Below are positions 1 to 8,939 of a DNA stretch of 64,000 bases, one piece after another (within the stretch, counting starts at the first letter, position 1; each line of letters starts with the position of its first letter). The notes beneath the pieces are model-generated. The model ran no database searches, had not been told where the DNA came from, and saw only the letters and a list, made by a program, of their open reading frames with translations. This stretch comes from Bradyrhizobium semiaridum (GTDB taxonomy: Bacteria > Pseudomonadota > Alphaproteobacteria > Rhizobiales > Xanthobacteraceae), in assembly GCF_020329505.1 (NCBI RefSeq), contig NZ_JAGKJJ010000017.1:1-64000 (forward strand), written 5' to 3'. The position numbers and the translations under genes are program-made.

Positions 1-216
1 CGGGGTTTGGCTTGGCGATGAAAGAGGCCGTGAGGAACGATCTCGCAACCCATCCACGCCGTCCGCGCGGAAGCGTTTGACCCACTTGGCGACTGTCTTC
101 GCGGTGGTGTTGAACTGGCGCGCGGCGACCGCCTGGCTCAGCCTTCGCTCAACAACACTTCGCACCATCGCCTCTCGACCTTTCGGCGTCAGAGGCGCAT
201 TCTTGTGAACGTCCAT
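1..216 (-). CDS. IS481-type transposase, N-terminal part (cut by window edge)
   Basis: The minus-strand frame starts at an ATG at 216 and stays open to base 1, giving 72 residues that begin MDVHKNAPLTPKGREAMVRS. It contains a helix-turn-helix with the pattern QFNTTAKTVAKWVKRFRADG followed by GLRDRSSRP. Both are characteristic of the N-terminal HTH of IS481-family transposases, which bind the element ends. The DDE catalytic core would lie left of the window, so I cannot tell whether the element is intact. Family assignment is by motif recall. Confidence 0.8.
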   Translation of the reverse strand, partial: MDVHKNAPLTPKGREAMVRSVVERRLSQAVAARQFNTTAKTVAKWVKRFRADGVDGLRDRSSRPLSSPSQTP

Positions 217-298
217 TCGGTTCTCCGCGAATCGCTGGTGTTTGGCGACTTCAGAGTTCCCGGTCAGGGCCGAATGGACAACCTCCTGAAAGTTCACA
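1..298 (-). mobile_element. Left-hand end of an IS481-like insertion sequence
   Basis: The transposase N-terminus is preceded by about 80 bases of non-coding sequence. On the minus strand this stretch begins TGTGAACTTTCAGGAGG at 298, a TG-starting terminus consistent with an insertion-sequence end. The outer boundary is inferred; the other end and any target duplication lie outside the window. Confidence 0.5.
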
Positions 299-301
299 GC
301 T

Positions 302-403
302 AGAGCATGATCCGGAAAAGCGCGAAGCGGTTTTCCGAAAAGATCGTACTCAACAAAGAGCTAAAGCGCGATGACGATTCAACCAAACCTCATCGCGCTT
401 TAG
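302..403. repeat. Dispersed repeat family A, copy 1 (full length)
   Basis: A roughly 100-base element begins AGAGCATGATCCGGAAAAG and ends in an imperfect hairpin with arms around taaagcgcgatga and tcatcgcgcttta. Related copies occur at 18253-18355 (full), 25741-25828 (diverged), 2355-2390 (5' half) and 22980-23020 (3' half, inverted). All sit in intergenic gaps, and no coding function is apparent. Confidence 0.8.
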
Positions 404-648
404 GAGCGGATTTGCTGGTTCAGCTCAACGAAAATGGCCTCACCAACCGAGGCGGCCCGTCAAAGCTGCGCCGCCCGTTTGAAATCTTACGGACGGCGCC
501 GCCTTCTAGCCCGAGAGGGTACTAACAAAATCCCGGTACTGATCCGTATTGCCGGGACGAAAAAAGGTTCAAGATCGCACGCGAGAATGTCCATCAACGT
601 CCCGCCGGATCGGGGTGCCTTAGCCTTACCCACGGCACGGGCACCTGT
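404..648. other. Intergenic stretch without supported gene
   Basis: This lies between the family A repeat and the small minus-strand gene at 649-921. Open frames cross it in several directions, but none has a convincing ribosome-binding site or recognisable motif. It may be degraded sequence next to the insertion-sequence end. Confidence 0.4.
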
Positions 649-921
649 TCAACCACGGAGATTCGGCGTTGACGCCGCCGATCGCGGCGACCTTCTCGTA
701 TGCTTCTTGGGTGCTGGCGACGGCAGGGTTGCTGCGAGTGCCGCATCCGCAACTTCCTTGGCCTCACGCAACTTGCGGAGCCGCTCCATATTTTTGCGAA
801 CCTCGATCGCCCGCCGTTCGATATCAGCGATTGCCCGCACGCCCTCTTCGGCGGCGATGCGCTGACGATCGGCGCGCGCGACCGCTGCAGGCGACGGTAC
901 TGCCGATTTCCTGACGTTCAT
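649..921 (-). CDS. Small basic/coiled-coil hypothetical protein
   Basis: This 90-residue protein has an alanine- and charge-rich central segment (about residues 20-65, with IERRAIEVRKNMERLRKLRE) that should form an amphipathic helix or coiled coil. The C-terminus is basic and rich in Ser/Pro/Arg. The start at 921 is supported by a GGGAAGAGGTG ribosome-binding site a few bases upstream. There is no signal peptide or membrane segment. I do not recognise the family. It sits beside the cold-shock gene on the same strand, about 95 bases downstream of it. Confidence 0.6.
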   Translation of the reverse strand: MNVRKSAVPSPAAVARADRQRIAAEEGVRAIADIERRAIEVRKNMERLRKLREAKEVADAALAATLPSPAPKKHTRRSPRSAASTPNLRG

Positions 922-1015
922 CGTTCACCTCTTCCCAACGAGCAAAACCCGCTCAATCCGGAGATCGAGCGGGCGCCATGCCGTTCCAGTACGTCCGTGA
1001 AACGGCGCTGCGAGA

Positions 1016-1225
1016 TCAGGCCAGCGAGAGGTTCTCTGCGCTAACTTTTCCCCGCATCTTGTCAGTCTTGAGCTCGTAATTGACCTTTTGGCCTTCGGCG
1101 AGACCCGAAAGACCGGCGCGTTCGACCGCACTGATGTGAACGAACACATCGCTGCTGCCGTCGTTCGGTTGGATGAATCCAAAGCCCTTTTGGCCGTTGA
1201 ACCACTTCACGGTACCTGTCGTCAT
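1016..1225 (-). CDS. cspA: Cold-shock protein, CspA family
   Basis: A 69-residue protein starting MTTGTVKWFNGQKGFGFIQP. It contains both RNA-binding motifs of the cold-shock domain: KGFGFIQP (RNP1-like) and DVFVHISAV (RNP2-like). Length and sequence match single-domain CspA proteins, which bind single-stranded RNA/DNA and remove mRNA structure. I chose the ATG at 1225 because a GGAG lies nine bases upstream; an upstream in-frame ATG would add seven atypical residues. It is divergent from rpsU with a gap of about 440 bases. Confidence 0.95.
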   Translation of the reverse strand: MTTGTVKWFNGQKGFGFIQPNDGSSDVFVHISAVERAGLSGLAEGQKVNYELKTDKMRGKVSAENLSLA

Positions 1226-1668
1226 TTTTTCTTCTCCAAAGCGCACAAGCGCGAGCCGCGCAACAATCGCGCGAGCGTTTTTTCAACTTCGTCGATGTCT
1301 TTGGAAAAGGAGCCCGCGGGCACGTTCAACAAGGCACAGCGGCTAATCGAATGAAGTCAATATACACGATTTTTACGCCTTTGCAAGCAAGGCGGCCAAT
1401 TTGTTCTCAGCGCGCCGATTTCGGTGCCGGCCGAAGAGCAATTCGCGACGATCCGCCGGCGCACACCAAGGCCTTATCGATTGACTCGGCTGCGCTGGGA
1501 TGATCACCTCGCCCGAACTGAACCGCGCATCGCCATGACGAGCTAACCTGCTCGTTCGAGACCGGCGAAGACGTCCGCGGTTGCGCTCATTCTCCCATTC
1601 GCAACAAGTTTCCTGCGCAATCGGCTGCGTGCAGGATCGTTCCAGTCGCAGCCTATCGAGGAGTTTCA
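1226..1668. other. Divergent intergenic region between cspA and rpsU
   Basis: This 443-base gap should hold the cspA leader on the minus strand and the rpsU promoter on the plus strand. An antisense open frame crosses it and continues into rpsU; it has no recognisable motif and I treat it as a shadow. No clear -10/-35 or thermosensor structure could be assigned by eye. Confidence 0.4.
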
Positions 1669-1944
1669 ATGCAGGTCGTTGTTCGAGACAACAATGTCGA
1701 CCAGGCGCTTCGCGTTCTGAAGAAGAAGATGCAGCGTGAAGGCGTCTTCCGGGAGATGAAGCAGCGACGCGCCTATGAGAAGCCCTCGGAGAGAAAGGCG
1801 CGCGAGAAGTCCGAAGCCATTCGCCGGGCCCGCAAGCTCGCCCGAAAGCAGGCAATCAGAGAAGGTTTGCTGCCTGCGCCTCCGAAGAAGAAGCTTCCGG
1901 AGCGCAAGCCGCCGCTACCGCAGATTTCCGGGCCGGCGGGCTAA
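1669..1944 (+). CDS. rpsU: 30S ribosomal protein S21
   Basis: A 91-residue, strongly basic protein beginning MQVVVRDNNVDQALRVLKKK, followed by REGVFREMKQRRAYEKPSER. This is the S21 core near the mRNA path and anti-Shine-Dalgarno region of the 30S subunit. The tail is the longer Lys/Pro-rich form usual in Rhizobiales. A GAGGAG ribosome-binding site precedes the ATG. The pairing with a cold-shock gene may reflect shared stress response, but that is inference. Confidence 0.95.
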   Translation: MQVVVRDNNVDQALRVLKKKMQREGVFREMKQRRAYEKPSERKAREKSEAIRRARKLARKQAIREGLLPAPPKKKLPERKPPLPQISGPAG

Positions 1945-2071
1945 CCAGGGAACTCCGATCCAAGCGGCAGCAACACTGTCCCTATCGGCCCGGATTTAGC
2001 GGGCCTCTTTCGTCAGGAACGGTCAGTTGGTGCTGATGTTGAGAAAGAGTGTCCATCAGGAAGGCGCCGCA

Positions 2072-2299
2072 GTGACGCGCTATTATTTCGATATCAGGGA
2101 CAACACCGGACTCTATCCCGACGAGGAGGGGCTGGAGTTTGGAACTCAGCGCGAAGCCGAGGTGGAGGCAGCCGAGGCGTTGGCAGGTCTTGCCCGCGAT
2201 CTCGCGACCACGGACGAACCGCAAAACATATCCGTCGAGGTACGAACCGATACCCGGAGCGTGTTTCAAGCCGCACTCATTTTCACCGACAGCAAGTAG
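2072..2299 (+). CDS. DUF6894-type small protein
   Basis: From a GTG at 2072 the protein is 75 residues and starts VTRYYFDIRDNTGLYPDEEG. The pattern RYYFDIRD...PDEEG...A..EA is typical of the DUF6894 proteins common in Bradyrhizobium and relatives, whose function is unknown. The GTG is preferred because AGGAAGG lies about eight bases upstream. An ATG 45 bases earlier would add residues unlike the family. No signal or membrane segment is present. Confidence 0.75.
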   Translation: MTRYYFDIRDNTGLYPDEEGLEFGTQREAEVEAAEALAGLARDLATTDEPQNISVEVRTDTRSVFQAALIFTDSK

Positions 2300-2354
2300 C
2301 GTAGTGACACGAAGCCTCACATGCCGGACCGTCGTGCAGCGTTGCATGCTCGCC

Positions 2355-2464
2355 AGAGCACGATCCGGAAAAGTGCGAAGCGGTTTTCGCGTAAGTAGCC
2401 CGCATGAGCGAAGCGATATGCGGGTTCACGAACTCCCGCATATCGCTTCGCTCATGCGGGCTAC
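2355..2464. repeat. Half copy of repeat A joined to a 30-bp perfect inverted repeat
   Basis: Bases 2355-2390 match the first third of repeat family A. They are followed directly by a perfect 30-base inverted repeat (arms 2395-2424 and 2435-2464) with a 10-base loop; each arm begins or ends with the gtagcccgcatgagcg motif. The rest of 2300-2705, between the DUF6894 gene and the transporter operon end, holds no supported gene. Confidence 0.85.
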
Positions 2465-2705
2465 GCTTGCTGGAAGTCCCCGTCGTGACTAGAAATTCCC
2501 GCCGCGACCTTCGCCTTTCGGCTTCAGCGTCGTGGTAGGACTTCAGTTTTCAGTCTTCCTTCGCGAACGTGCAAGGTCGTTATAGCGTCGCCTCGCCGAT
2601 CGAGGAGCGCCCAACTGGGATCGCCTTCGGCTGTCATGAATGAAGAGACGAAGTGATCTTTCTCGCGCACCAAAGATTGCTTCCGCGCGCGTCGCCTCGT
2701 CGGTA

Positions 2706-3726
2706 CTACGGGAAGGCGGCGTCGCCGAAGACTTCACCGGCGATGTCCTCGGCGCGCCAGCATCGCACTGCGTGCCCGTCGGGCCGCGTGTCCAGCGGCG
2801 GCACGGGCGCGCGTTGGCACACCGCTTCGGCGAAGCGGCAGCGCGGAGCGAACGCGCATCCATCCGGCGGATTGAGCGGGTTCGGGAGTTCGCCCTTTGC
2901 CGTCGCCAGCGGCGCGCGGCGCAGCGGATCGGGAATCGCCGCGATCAGGGTTTGCGTATACGGGTGCGCCGGCCGTTCGAAGATGTCGCGCCAGCCCCCG
3001 GTCTCGACGATGCGGCCGAGATACATCACGGCGACCCGGTCGCTCATATGCTCGACGACGCCGAGGTCGTGGCTGATCATGATGTAGGAGAGGCCGAGTG
3101 TCTCCTTCAGTTCCAGCAGCAGATTGATGATCTGGGCGCGGATCGAGACATCGAGCGCCGAGACCGGCTCGTCGCAGATGACGATCTTCGGATTGAGAAT
3201 CAGCGCGCGGGCGATGCCGATGCGCTGGCGCTGGCCGCCGGAGAATTCGTGCGGGTACCGGTCGGCCTGCTCGGGCCGCAGGCCGACATGCCTGAGCATC
3301 GCCGCGACACGGTCGTCGATCTCGCTCTTGGCGGTCACGCCGTGCAGGCGCAGCGGATCCTCGAGCGTGCGGCGAACGGTCTGGCGCGGATTGAGCGAGG
3401 CGTAGGGATCCTGAAACACCATCTGGACGATGCGGGCCAGTGCCTTGCGATCGCCCGATTGCCGGCCCGTCACGACCTTGCCGTCCAGCACGATGCGGCC
3501 GCGCGTCGGCGTCAACAGCCCGAGCAGCGACAGTGCCACCGTCGACTTGCCGCAACCGGATTCGCCGACCAGACCGAGGCATTCGCCGCGCTTCAATTCG
3601 AGATCGACGCCCTCGACCGCGCGTAGCAGCCGCTGCCCACCGCCGAAGAAGCCGCCGCCGATCGGAAAATGTACCGCGAGATCCTCGACGCGGAGGATGA
3701 CATCGTCACCGGGGCTCGCCGCAGGG

Positions 3727-3734
<8 letters not shown>
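2706..3734 (-). CDS. Peptide ABC transporter ATPase (DppF/OppF type)
   Basis: A 342-residue cytoplasmic ATPase, the last gene of the peptide-uptake operon. It shows Walker A GESGCGKS, the signature FSGGQRQRIGIARAL, Walker B IVICDEPVSALD and the switch histidine in MISHDLGVV. The C-terminal oligopeptide/dipeptide module with GCAFAPRCRFA marks it as an Opp/Dpp subunit. The ATG at 3734 overlaps the upstream ATPase stop by eight bases, implying translational coupling. Earlier ATGs in this frame lie inside the neighbouring gene. The second ATPase normally pairs with DppD to drive di-/oligopeptide import; the substrate is not predictable. Confidence 0.9.
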
Positions 3735-4703
<969 letters not shown>

Positions 4704-4707
<4 letters not shown>

Positions 4708-5525
4708 ATGCGCCGGCTCCGCGATTGCGGATCGAGAATGTCGCGCAAGCCGTCGCCAAGCAGATTGAGGCCGAGCACCGTCAGGAAGATCGCAAGGCCG
4801 GGGAAGATCGACAGCCACGGCGCCGTCGTGATCTGGTCGCGCGCCTCCGACAGCATGCTGCCCCAGCTCGGAAACGGCGGACGGATGCCGAGGCCGAGGA
4901 ACGACAGCGAGGCTTCGGCCAGCACCGCGCTGCCCATGCCGAGCGTGCCGATGACGATGATGGGGCCGAGCATGTTGGGCAGCAGCTGCGTGATCATGAT
5001 GCGCAGATCGCCGTAGCCGAGCACTCTTGCGGCCTGCACATAGCCCTGGCTCTTGAGCGACAGCGTCGAGGCCCGCGCGATCCGGCAGGTGAACGACCAG
5101 TTGGTCAGCCCGAGCGCGATCAGGAGGCTGGTCAGGCCGGGCCCGAGCACCGCCATGATGGCGAGCGCGAAGATCAGCGAGGGGATCGCGAGCATGAGAT
5201 TGGTCAGCCCATTGACGACGTCGTCCCACCAGCCGCCAAAATAGCCCGCACTCAGGCCGAGTGTCACGCCGATGATGCTGTTGACGAGCTGCGAGACGAT
5301 GCCGACGGTCAGCGAGATGCGCGCGCCGTAGACCACCCGCGAGTAGATGTCGCGGCCCTGCGCGTCGGTGCCGAACCACCAGATCCAGCTCGGCGGCTCC
5401 TCCGCATTCATCAGATTGGCGTCCATCACCGGATCGGTGTGCGCCAGCCAGGGCGCCAGCACGCCGACGATGATCGCGAGCGCGAACAATACGGCGCCGA
5501 TGATGAGGCTGGTTCCGAGCTTCAT
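4704..5525 (-). CDS. Peptide ABC transporter permease (DppC type)
   Basis: About 273 residues with an N-terminal membrane helix (residues 5-27), the FGTDAQGRDIYSRVVYGAR motif of DppC-like permeases, and five further hydrophobic segments. The binding-protein-dependent permease EAA-like loop lies around QGYVQAARVLGYGDLRIM. The ATG at 5525 has a GGAGCGG upstream and gives a normal N-terminus; an upstream ATG would prepend an uncharged-to-basic 17-residue stretch not seen in the family. It is coupled to the downstream ATPase by a four-base overlap. Confidence 0.9.
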
Positions 5526-5592
5526 CGCGGCCGCTCCGCCGCGGCACGTGGTACGGTCGATGGTACGCAGACACAAGGAAGGCGATCACCGC

Positions 5593-6525
5593 TCATGTGT
5601 ACCTGATCCTCGGATCGATCACGCCGTAGAGCACGTCGATCAGCGTGTTGATCGCCAGAAAGAACAGCACCACCACCAGGATGGAACCCTGAACCGCGGG
5701 AATGTCGCGCTGCAGCACACTGTCGACCAGGAGCGAGCCGATGCCCGGCCAGGAAAACAATTTCTCGACGACGACAGCCTGTCCCATCAACGCGCCGAAT
5801 TGCAGGCCGATCGTCGTGAGAATAAGGACGAGCGCATTGCGCATCACGTGCCACTGCACCACCTTGGTCTCGCTCATGCCCTTCGAGCGCGCGGTCCGGA
5901 CAAAATCCGCAGTCATGATCTCGAGAACCGCGGCCCGCGTCGTCCGTGCCAGCAGCGCCATTGGCGAGACCCCGAGTGTTGCCGCGGGCAAGATCAGATA
6001 TTTCAGCCCGCCATCGCCATAACCGAAGCTCGGCATCCAGCCGAGTTTCAGCGCAAACACGTACATTAAGAGCAGCCCGAGCCAGAATTTGGCGATCGAC
6101 AGCCCCGAGACCGCGATGACCATCGAGACAGTATCGACGATACTGCCAGGCCGGAGCGCCGCGAAGAAGCCGAGCGGGACGCCGATCGCGATTGCAAAGA
6201 CGATCGCCGCGAAGATCAATTGCAGTGTCGGCCATGTCCGCTTGGCGATCATGGTCGCAACCGGCTCGCGGGTGCGGAACGAGGTCCCGAAATCGCCTTG
6301 CGCGAGGCTGGCAATGTATTTGCCGAAGCGAATGTAGACGGGATCGTCGAGGCCGAGCTGCTTCTTCATCCGTTCCACGACCTGCGGGTCGGTCGGGCCC
6401 CGGCCGTCGTCGGCGGTCGATGCGATGCTGCCCGGAACGACGCTGAACAGCACGAAGATCACCAGCACGACGGCCAGCACGATCGGAACGGTTTGCAGGA
6501 TTCGACGGATCAGGAAGGAGAGCAT
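5593..6525 (-). CDS. Peptide ABC transporter permease (DppB type)
   Basis: A 310-residue inner-membrane permease starting MLSFLIRRILQTVPIVLAVV, the usual DppB/OppB opening. It has FGTSFRTREPV after the first periplasmic segment and the EAA loop region DFVRTARSKGMSE. Six hydrophobic segments are visible and the C-terminus DVLYGVIDPRIRY is characteristic. It lies 67 bases upstream of the DppC-type gene and 291 bases downstream of the substrate-binding protein gene. Confidence 0.92.
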   Translation of the reverse strand: MLSFLIRRILQTVPIVLAVVLVIFVLFSVVPGSIASTADDGRGPTDPQVVERMKKQLGLDDPVYIRFGKYIASLAQGDFGTSFRTREPVATMIAKRTWPTLQLIFAAIVFAIAIGVPLGFFAALRPGSIVDTVSMVIAVSGLSIAKFWLGLLLMYVFALKLGWMPSFGYGDGGLKYLILPAATLGVSPMALLARTTRAAVLEIMTADFVRTARSKGMSETKVVQWHVMRNALVLILTTIGLQFGALMGQAVVVEKLFSWPGIGSLLVDSVLQRDIPAVQGSILVVVLFFLAINTLIDVLYGVIDPRIRYT

Positions 6526-6605
6526 TGGAACTGTTCCTCCCTCCCTCTATCGCCCGTTGCGATGCAGGGCGATCGCATATGAAGATTTTGGTCGTGCCGG
6601 GCATC

Positions 6606-6740
6606 GACGTTCGGCTCCCTCTCCCGCTTCCAGGGGAGGGCTGGGGTGGGGGTCTCTCCACGAGTCCTACCGTGGAAATACTTCCCACCCGGATCGCATC
6701 TTCGATGCGATCCGGCCTCCCCCGCAAGCGGGAGAGGCCA
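6606..6740. repeat. GC-rich palindromic repeat (family C) between binding protein and permease genes
   Basis: This contains ctccctctcccgcttccagg and the reverse-complement-like gcaagcgggagagg, plus the inner palindrome ggatcgcatcttcgatgcgatcc. Similar composite palindromes occur at 20990-21110 and 41588-41725. Its position inside an operon could attenuate expression of the membrane components relative to the binding protein; this is inference. Confidence 0.7.
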
Positions 6741-6816
6741 ACCGAGCCAGCGCATAAGCCTCCGCCCTTCATATGCGATAGCCCCTGCGTTGCGACCGAG
6801 GGAGGGCAAGAGCGCG

Positions 6817-8403
6817 TCACTTCGCGGGCGAGGTCTCGTCGACCCAGAGGTCTTCGACGTTTTGATGGGTCAGCTCGGTCGCATTGAGCTGAATCCCCTT
6901 GAGCCAGGGCTGCACCGCCATCACGGCCTTGTTGTAGTTGAAGAACCAGACCGGCGCTTCTTCCTGCAGCAGCGCATTGGCCTTTTGCAGCAGCTCGATG
7001 CGTTTTTCGGGAGCGTCGGTTTGCCCGGCTTCGTCGAGCATCCTGTCGAAGTCGGCGTTCTTGAAGCTCATGTAGTTGCAGGCCGATTGCGGCGTCGCCG
7101 AATGGAAGCATTTGAGGGCAGCCTGCGGATCGGGGCCGGTCGCCTGGGAATAGATGTAGGCCTGGAATTCGCCCTTGCGGATGACCTCTGCGAGCACCGC
7201 GGTCTCGACCTGCTTGACCTTCACCTTGATGCCCACTCTGTCCAGCATCGGGATGATGGCCTCGACGATCGGCAGGCCCCAGCTTTCATTCTGGCTGGTG
7301 GTCCACTCGAACTCGAAGCCGCCAGGGTAGCCGGCGTCCGCCAGCAGTTGCTTCGCCTTGGCGGGATCAAAAACATAGGGCTTCATGGTCTTGTCGTAAG
7401 CCGGCGAGGTCAGCGGCAGCCAGCTTGTGGCGCGATAGGCCTTGCCCTTGACCAGCTTGCTGATGATCAGATCGGCGTCGATCGCATGGTTGATCGCCTG
7501 CCGGACCCGCTTGTCGGCGAACGGCTTAAACGCGGGGTTCATCCCCATATAGCGCGTGAAGACTTCGGCGACCTCGACGATGGTGCCCTTCAGCGCGGGG
7601 TCGGCCTGGTAGGCCAGATACTGCGCCGGTCCGAGCACCGAGGTGTCGATCTCCTTGTTGCGGAAGGCGACATCGCGCGCAGCGGCTTCGCTCATCAGCG
7701 AGATGACGAGCTTGTCGGCGTAGGGCTTGCCGGGCTTGTAGAATTTTTCCCATCGCTCCAGAACGACACGCGATCCCGGCACGTGCTCGACGAATTTGAA
7801 CGGCCCGAGGCCTATCGGCTTCTGGATGAAGCCCTCCTTGGCGGCCTCGTCGGCGGGATAGATCGAGGTGATCGCGTTGAAGAAGTAGAAGCCCGGATCG
7901 ACTTTCTCGGTCAGCTTCATCTCGAGCGTGAAGTCGTCGATTTTCCTCAGGCCGGAGATTTCCTTGGCCTGGCCCTTTTCGACGGCGGCGGCGCCCTCGA
8001 CCACGCGGACGAAGCGCGCGCCGGGATACGCCTTGGTGCCGTCGATGATGCGATTGTAGGACCAGATGATGTCGTCGGCCGTCATCCTGCGGCCGTTGTG
8101 GAAATAGACGTCGTCGCGCAGCTTGAAGGTATGAATGAGACCGCCGCCGGAGACGATGTCCTCCTTGGCAAGCTCAAGGACCGGTTTGCCTTCGGCCGAG
8201 TTCCAGATGTAGAGCGACCGGTGCAGCGCCTTGGCGTAGATCTCGTCCTGGGCGCGCGGGGACGTATGAATGTCCATGCTGGTGAAGCTCGAGCCGTAGG
8301 GCGCCGTCATCCTGATGGTGCCGCCCTTGCGCGGGGTCTGGGCTTCCGCAGCGGCCGACAGTGCCAGCCCCAAACCAACCACCATCGCAATTGTCTTGAA
8401 CAT
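6817..8403 (-). CDS. Peptide ABC transporter substrate-binding protein (family 5)
   Basis: A 528-residue exported protein. The first 22 residues (MFKTIAMVVGLGLALSAAAEAQ) form a Sec signal peptide. The mature part shows KGGTIRMTAPYG, the family-5 region DDVYFHNGRRMTADDIIWSYNRI, and FADKRVRQAINHAID. These are hallmarks of DppA/OppA-like periplasmic binding proteins. I chose the second of two adjacent ATGs because GGAG lies seven bases upstream; the first (8406) adds one Met. It is the first gene of the transporter operon; the repeat at 6606-6740 separates it from the permeases. Confidence 0.9.
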   Translation of the reverse strand: MFKTIAMVVGLGLALSAAAEAQTPRKGGTIRMTAPYGSSFTSMDIHTSPRAQDEIYAKALHRSLYIWNSAEGKPVLELAKEDIVSGGGLIHTFKLRDDVYFHNGRRMTADDIIWSYNRIIDGTKAYPGARFVRVVEGAAAVEKGQAKEISGLRKIDDFTLEMKLTEKVDPGFYFFNAITSIYPADEAAKEGFIQKPIGLGPFKFVEHVPGSRVVLERWEKFYKPGKPYADKLVISLMSEAAARDVAFRNKEIDTSVLGPAQYLAYQADPALKGTIVEVAEVFTRYMGMNPAFKPFADKRVRQAINHAIDADLIISKLVKGKAYRATSWLPLTSPAYDKTMKPYVFDPAKAKQLLADAGYPGGFEFEWTTSQNESWGLPIVEAIIPMLDRVGIKVKVKQVETAVLAEVIRKGEFQAYIYSQATGPDPQAALKCFHSATPQSACNYMSFKNADFDRMLDEAGQTDAPEKRIELLQKANALLQEEAPVWFFNYNKAVMAVQPWLKGIQLNATELTHQNVEDLWVDETSPAK

Positions 8404-8939
8404 CATGCGTCTCCAACGGGGAGGTGTGATCAGCGAGTTGACCACTCGAAGCGTGTCGAGCGCAAGGCTGCACATATCGTGCCGGCGACGATCGCAACCA
8501 AACAGACGTGGAGGCGTCGTCGAGGGACGGCTATCGGAAGCAGCAGGTGGCGCGCGATCGGACTGACGAAGGTGGCTGGTCGATAAGGGCGTCACAGCGG
8601 CCGGAGTACGAAAAGCATACATCCGGAAGTTGCAGGGGGACAGCGTCCGGCGGACCTTGAACGGCTCCCGCTCCTCATCGGCAATGTCGTTCCGCCGATT
8701 AAGCATTTGCGACTGAATAGGTTTTCGTACTGTTCGCCGCCGAAGGCGTCGGCTTGGAGCGAGAGGTGGCGCGGTTTCGGAATAATGGAATAACACGGTC
8801 GAGTTGCCCGACGCGTCAAGGTTGCCGTTTCGAACGCCGGCAGCCGCCGGCTCCTTTGCATGGGGTTGTTTTCGCCATTTTGGTTGGGCGCCCCGCCGCG
8901 GCGGTCCTGACCTGCGCGCGGAGGATGTCGAGCGGCGAT
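8404..8939. other. Intergenic region upstream of the transporter operon
   Basis: A 536-base gap containing the transporter promoter region (minus strand) and repeat family B at 8773-8884. No supported gene; open frames here are extensions of the neighbouring genes. No convincing operator was seen. Confidence 0.4.
8773..8884 (-). repeat. Dispersed repeat family B, copy 1
   Basis: On the minus strand this matches the plus-strand element at 16943-17069. A 33-base core (8844-8876) is identical to 16955-16987, beginning GGCGAAAACAACCCCATGCA. Weaker similarity continues through a GTCGGGCAACTC block and an ATTCCGAAA end. Both copies sit at 3' ends of genes. Function unknown. Confidence 0.8.

Noticed and set aside
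1373..1855. 160-codon frame antisense to rpsU
   Set aside because: Overlaps a ribosomal protein gene on the other strand and shows no family motif.
2640..3626. Long plus-strand frame opposite the peptide-transporter ATPase
   Set aside because: It is antisense to a gene with full ABC motifs and reads low-complexity Arg/Ala/Asp sequence without a ribosome-binding site: a high-GC shadow.
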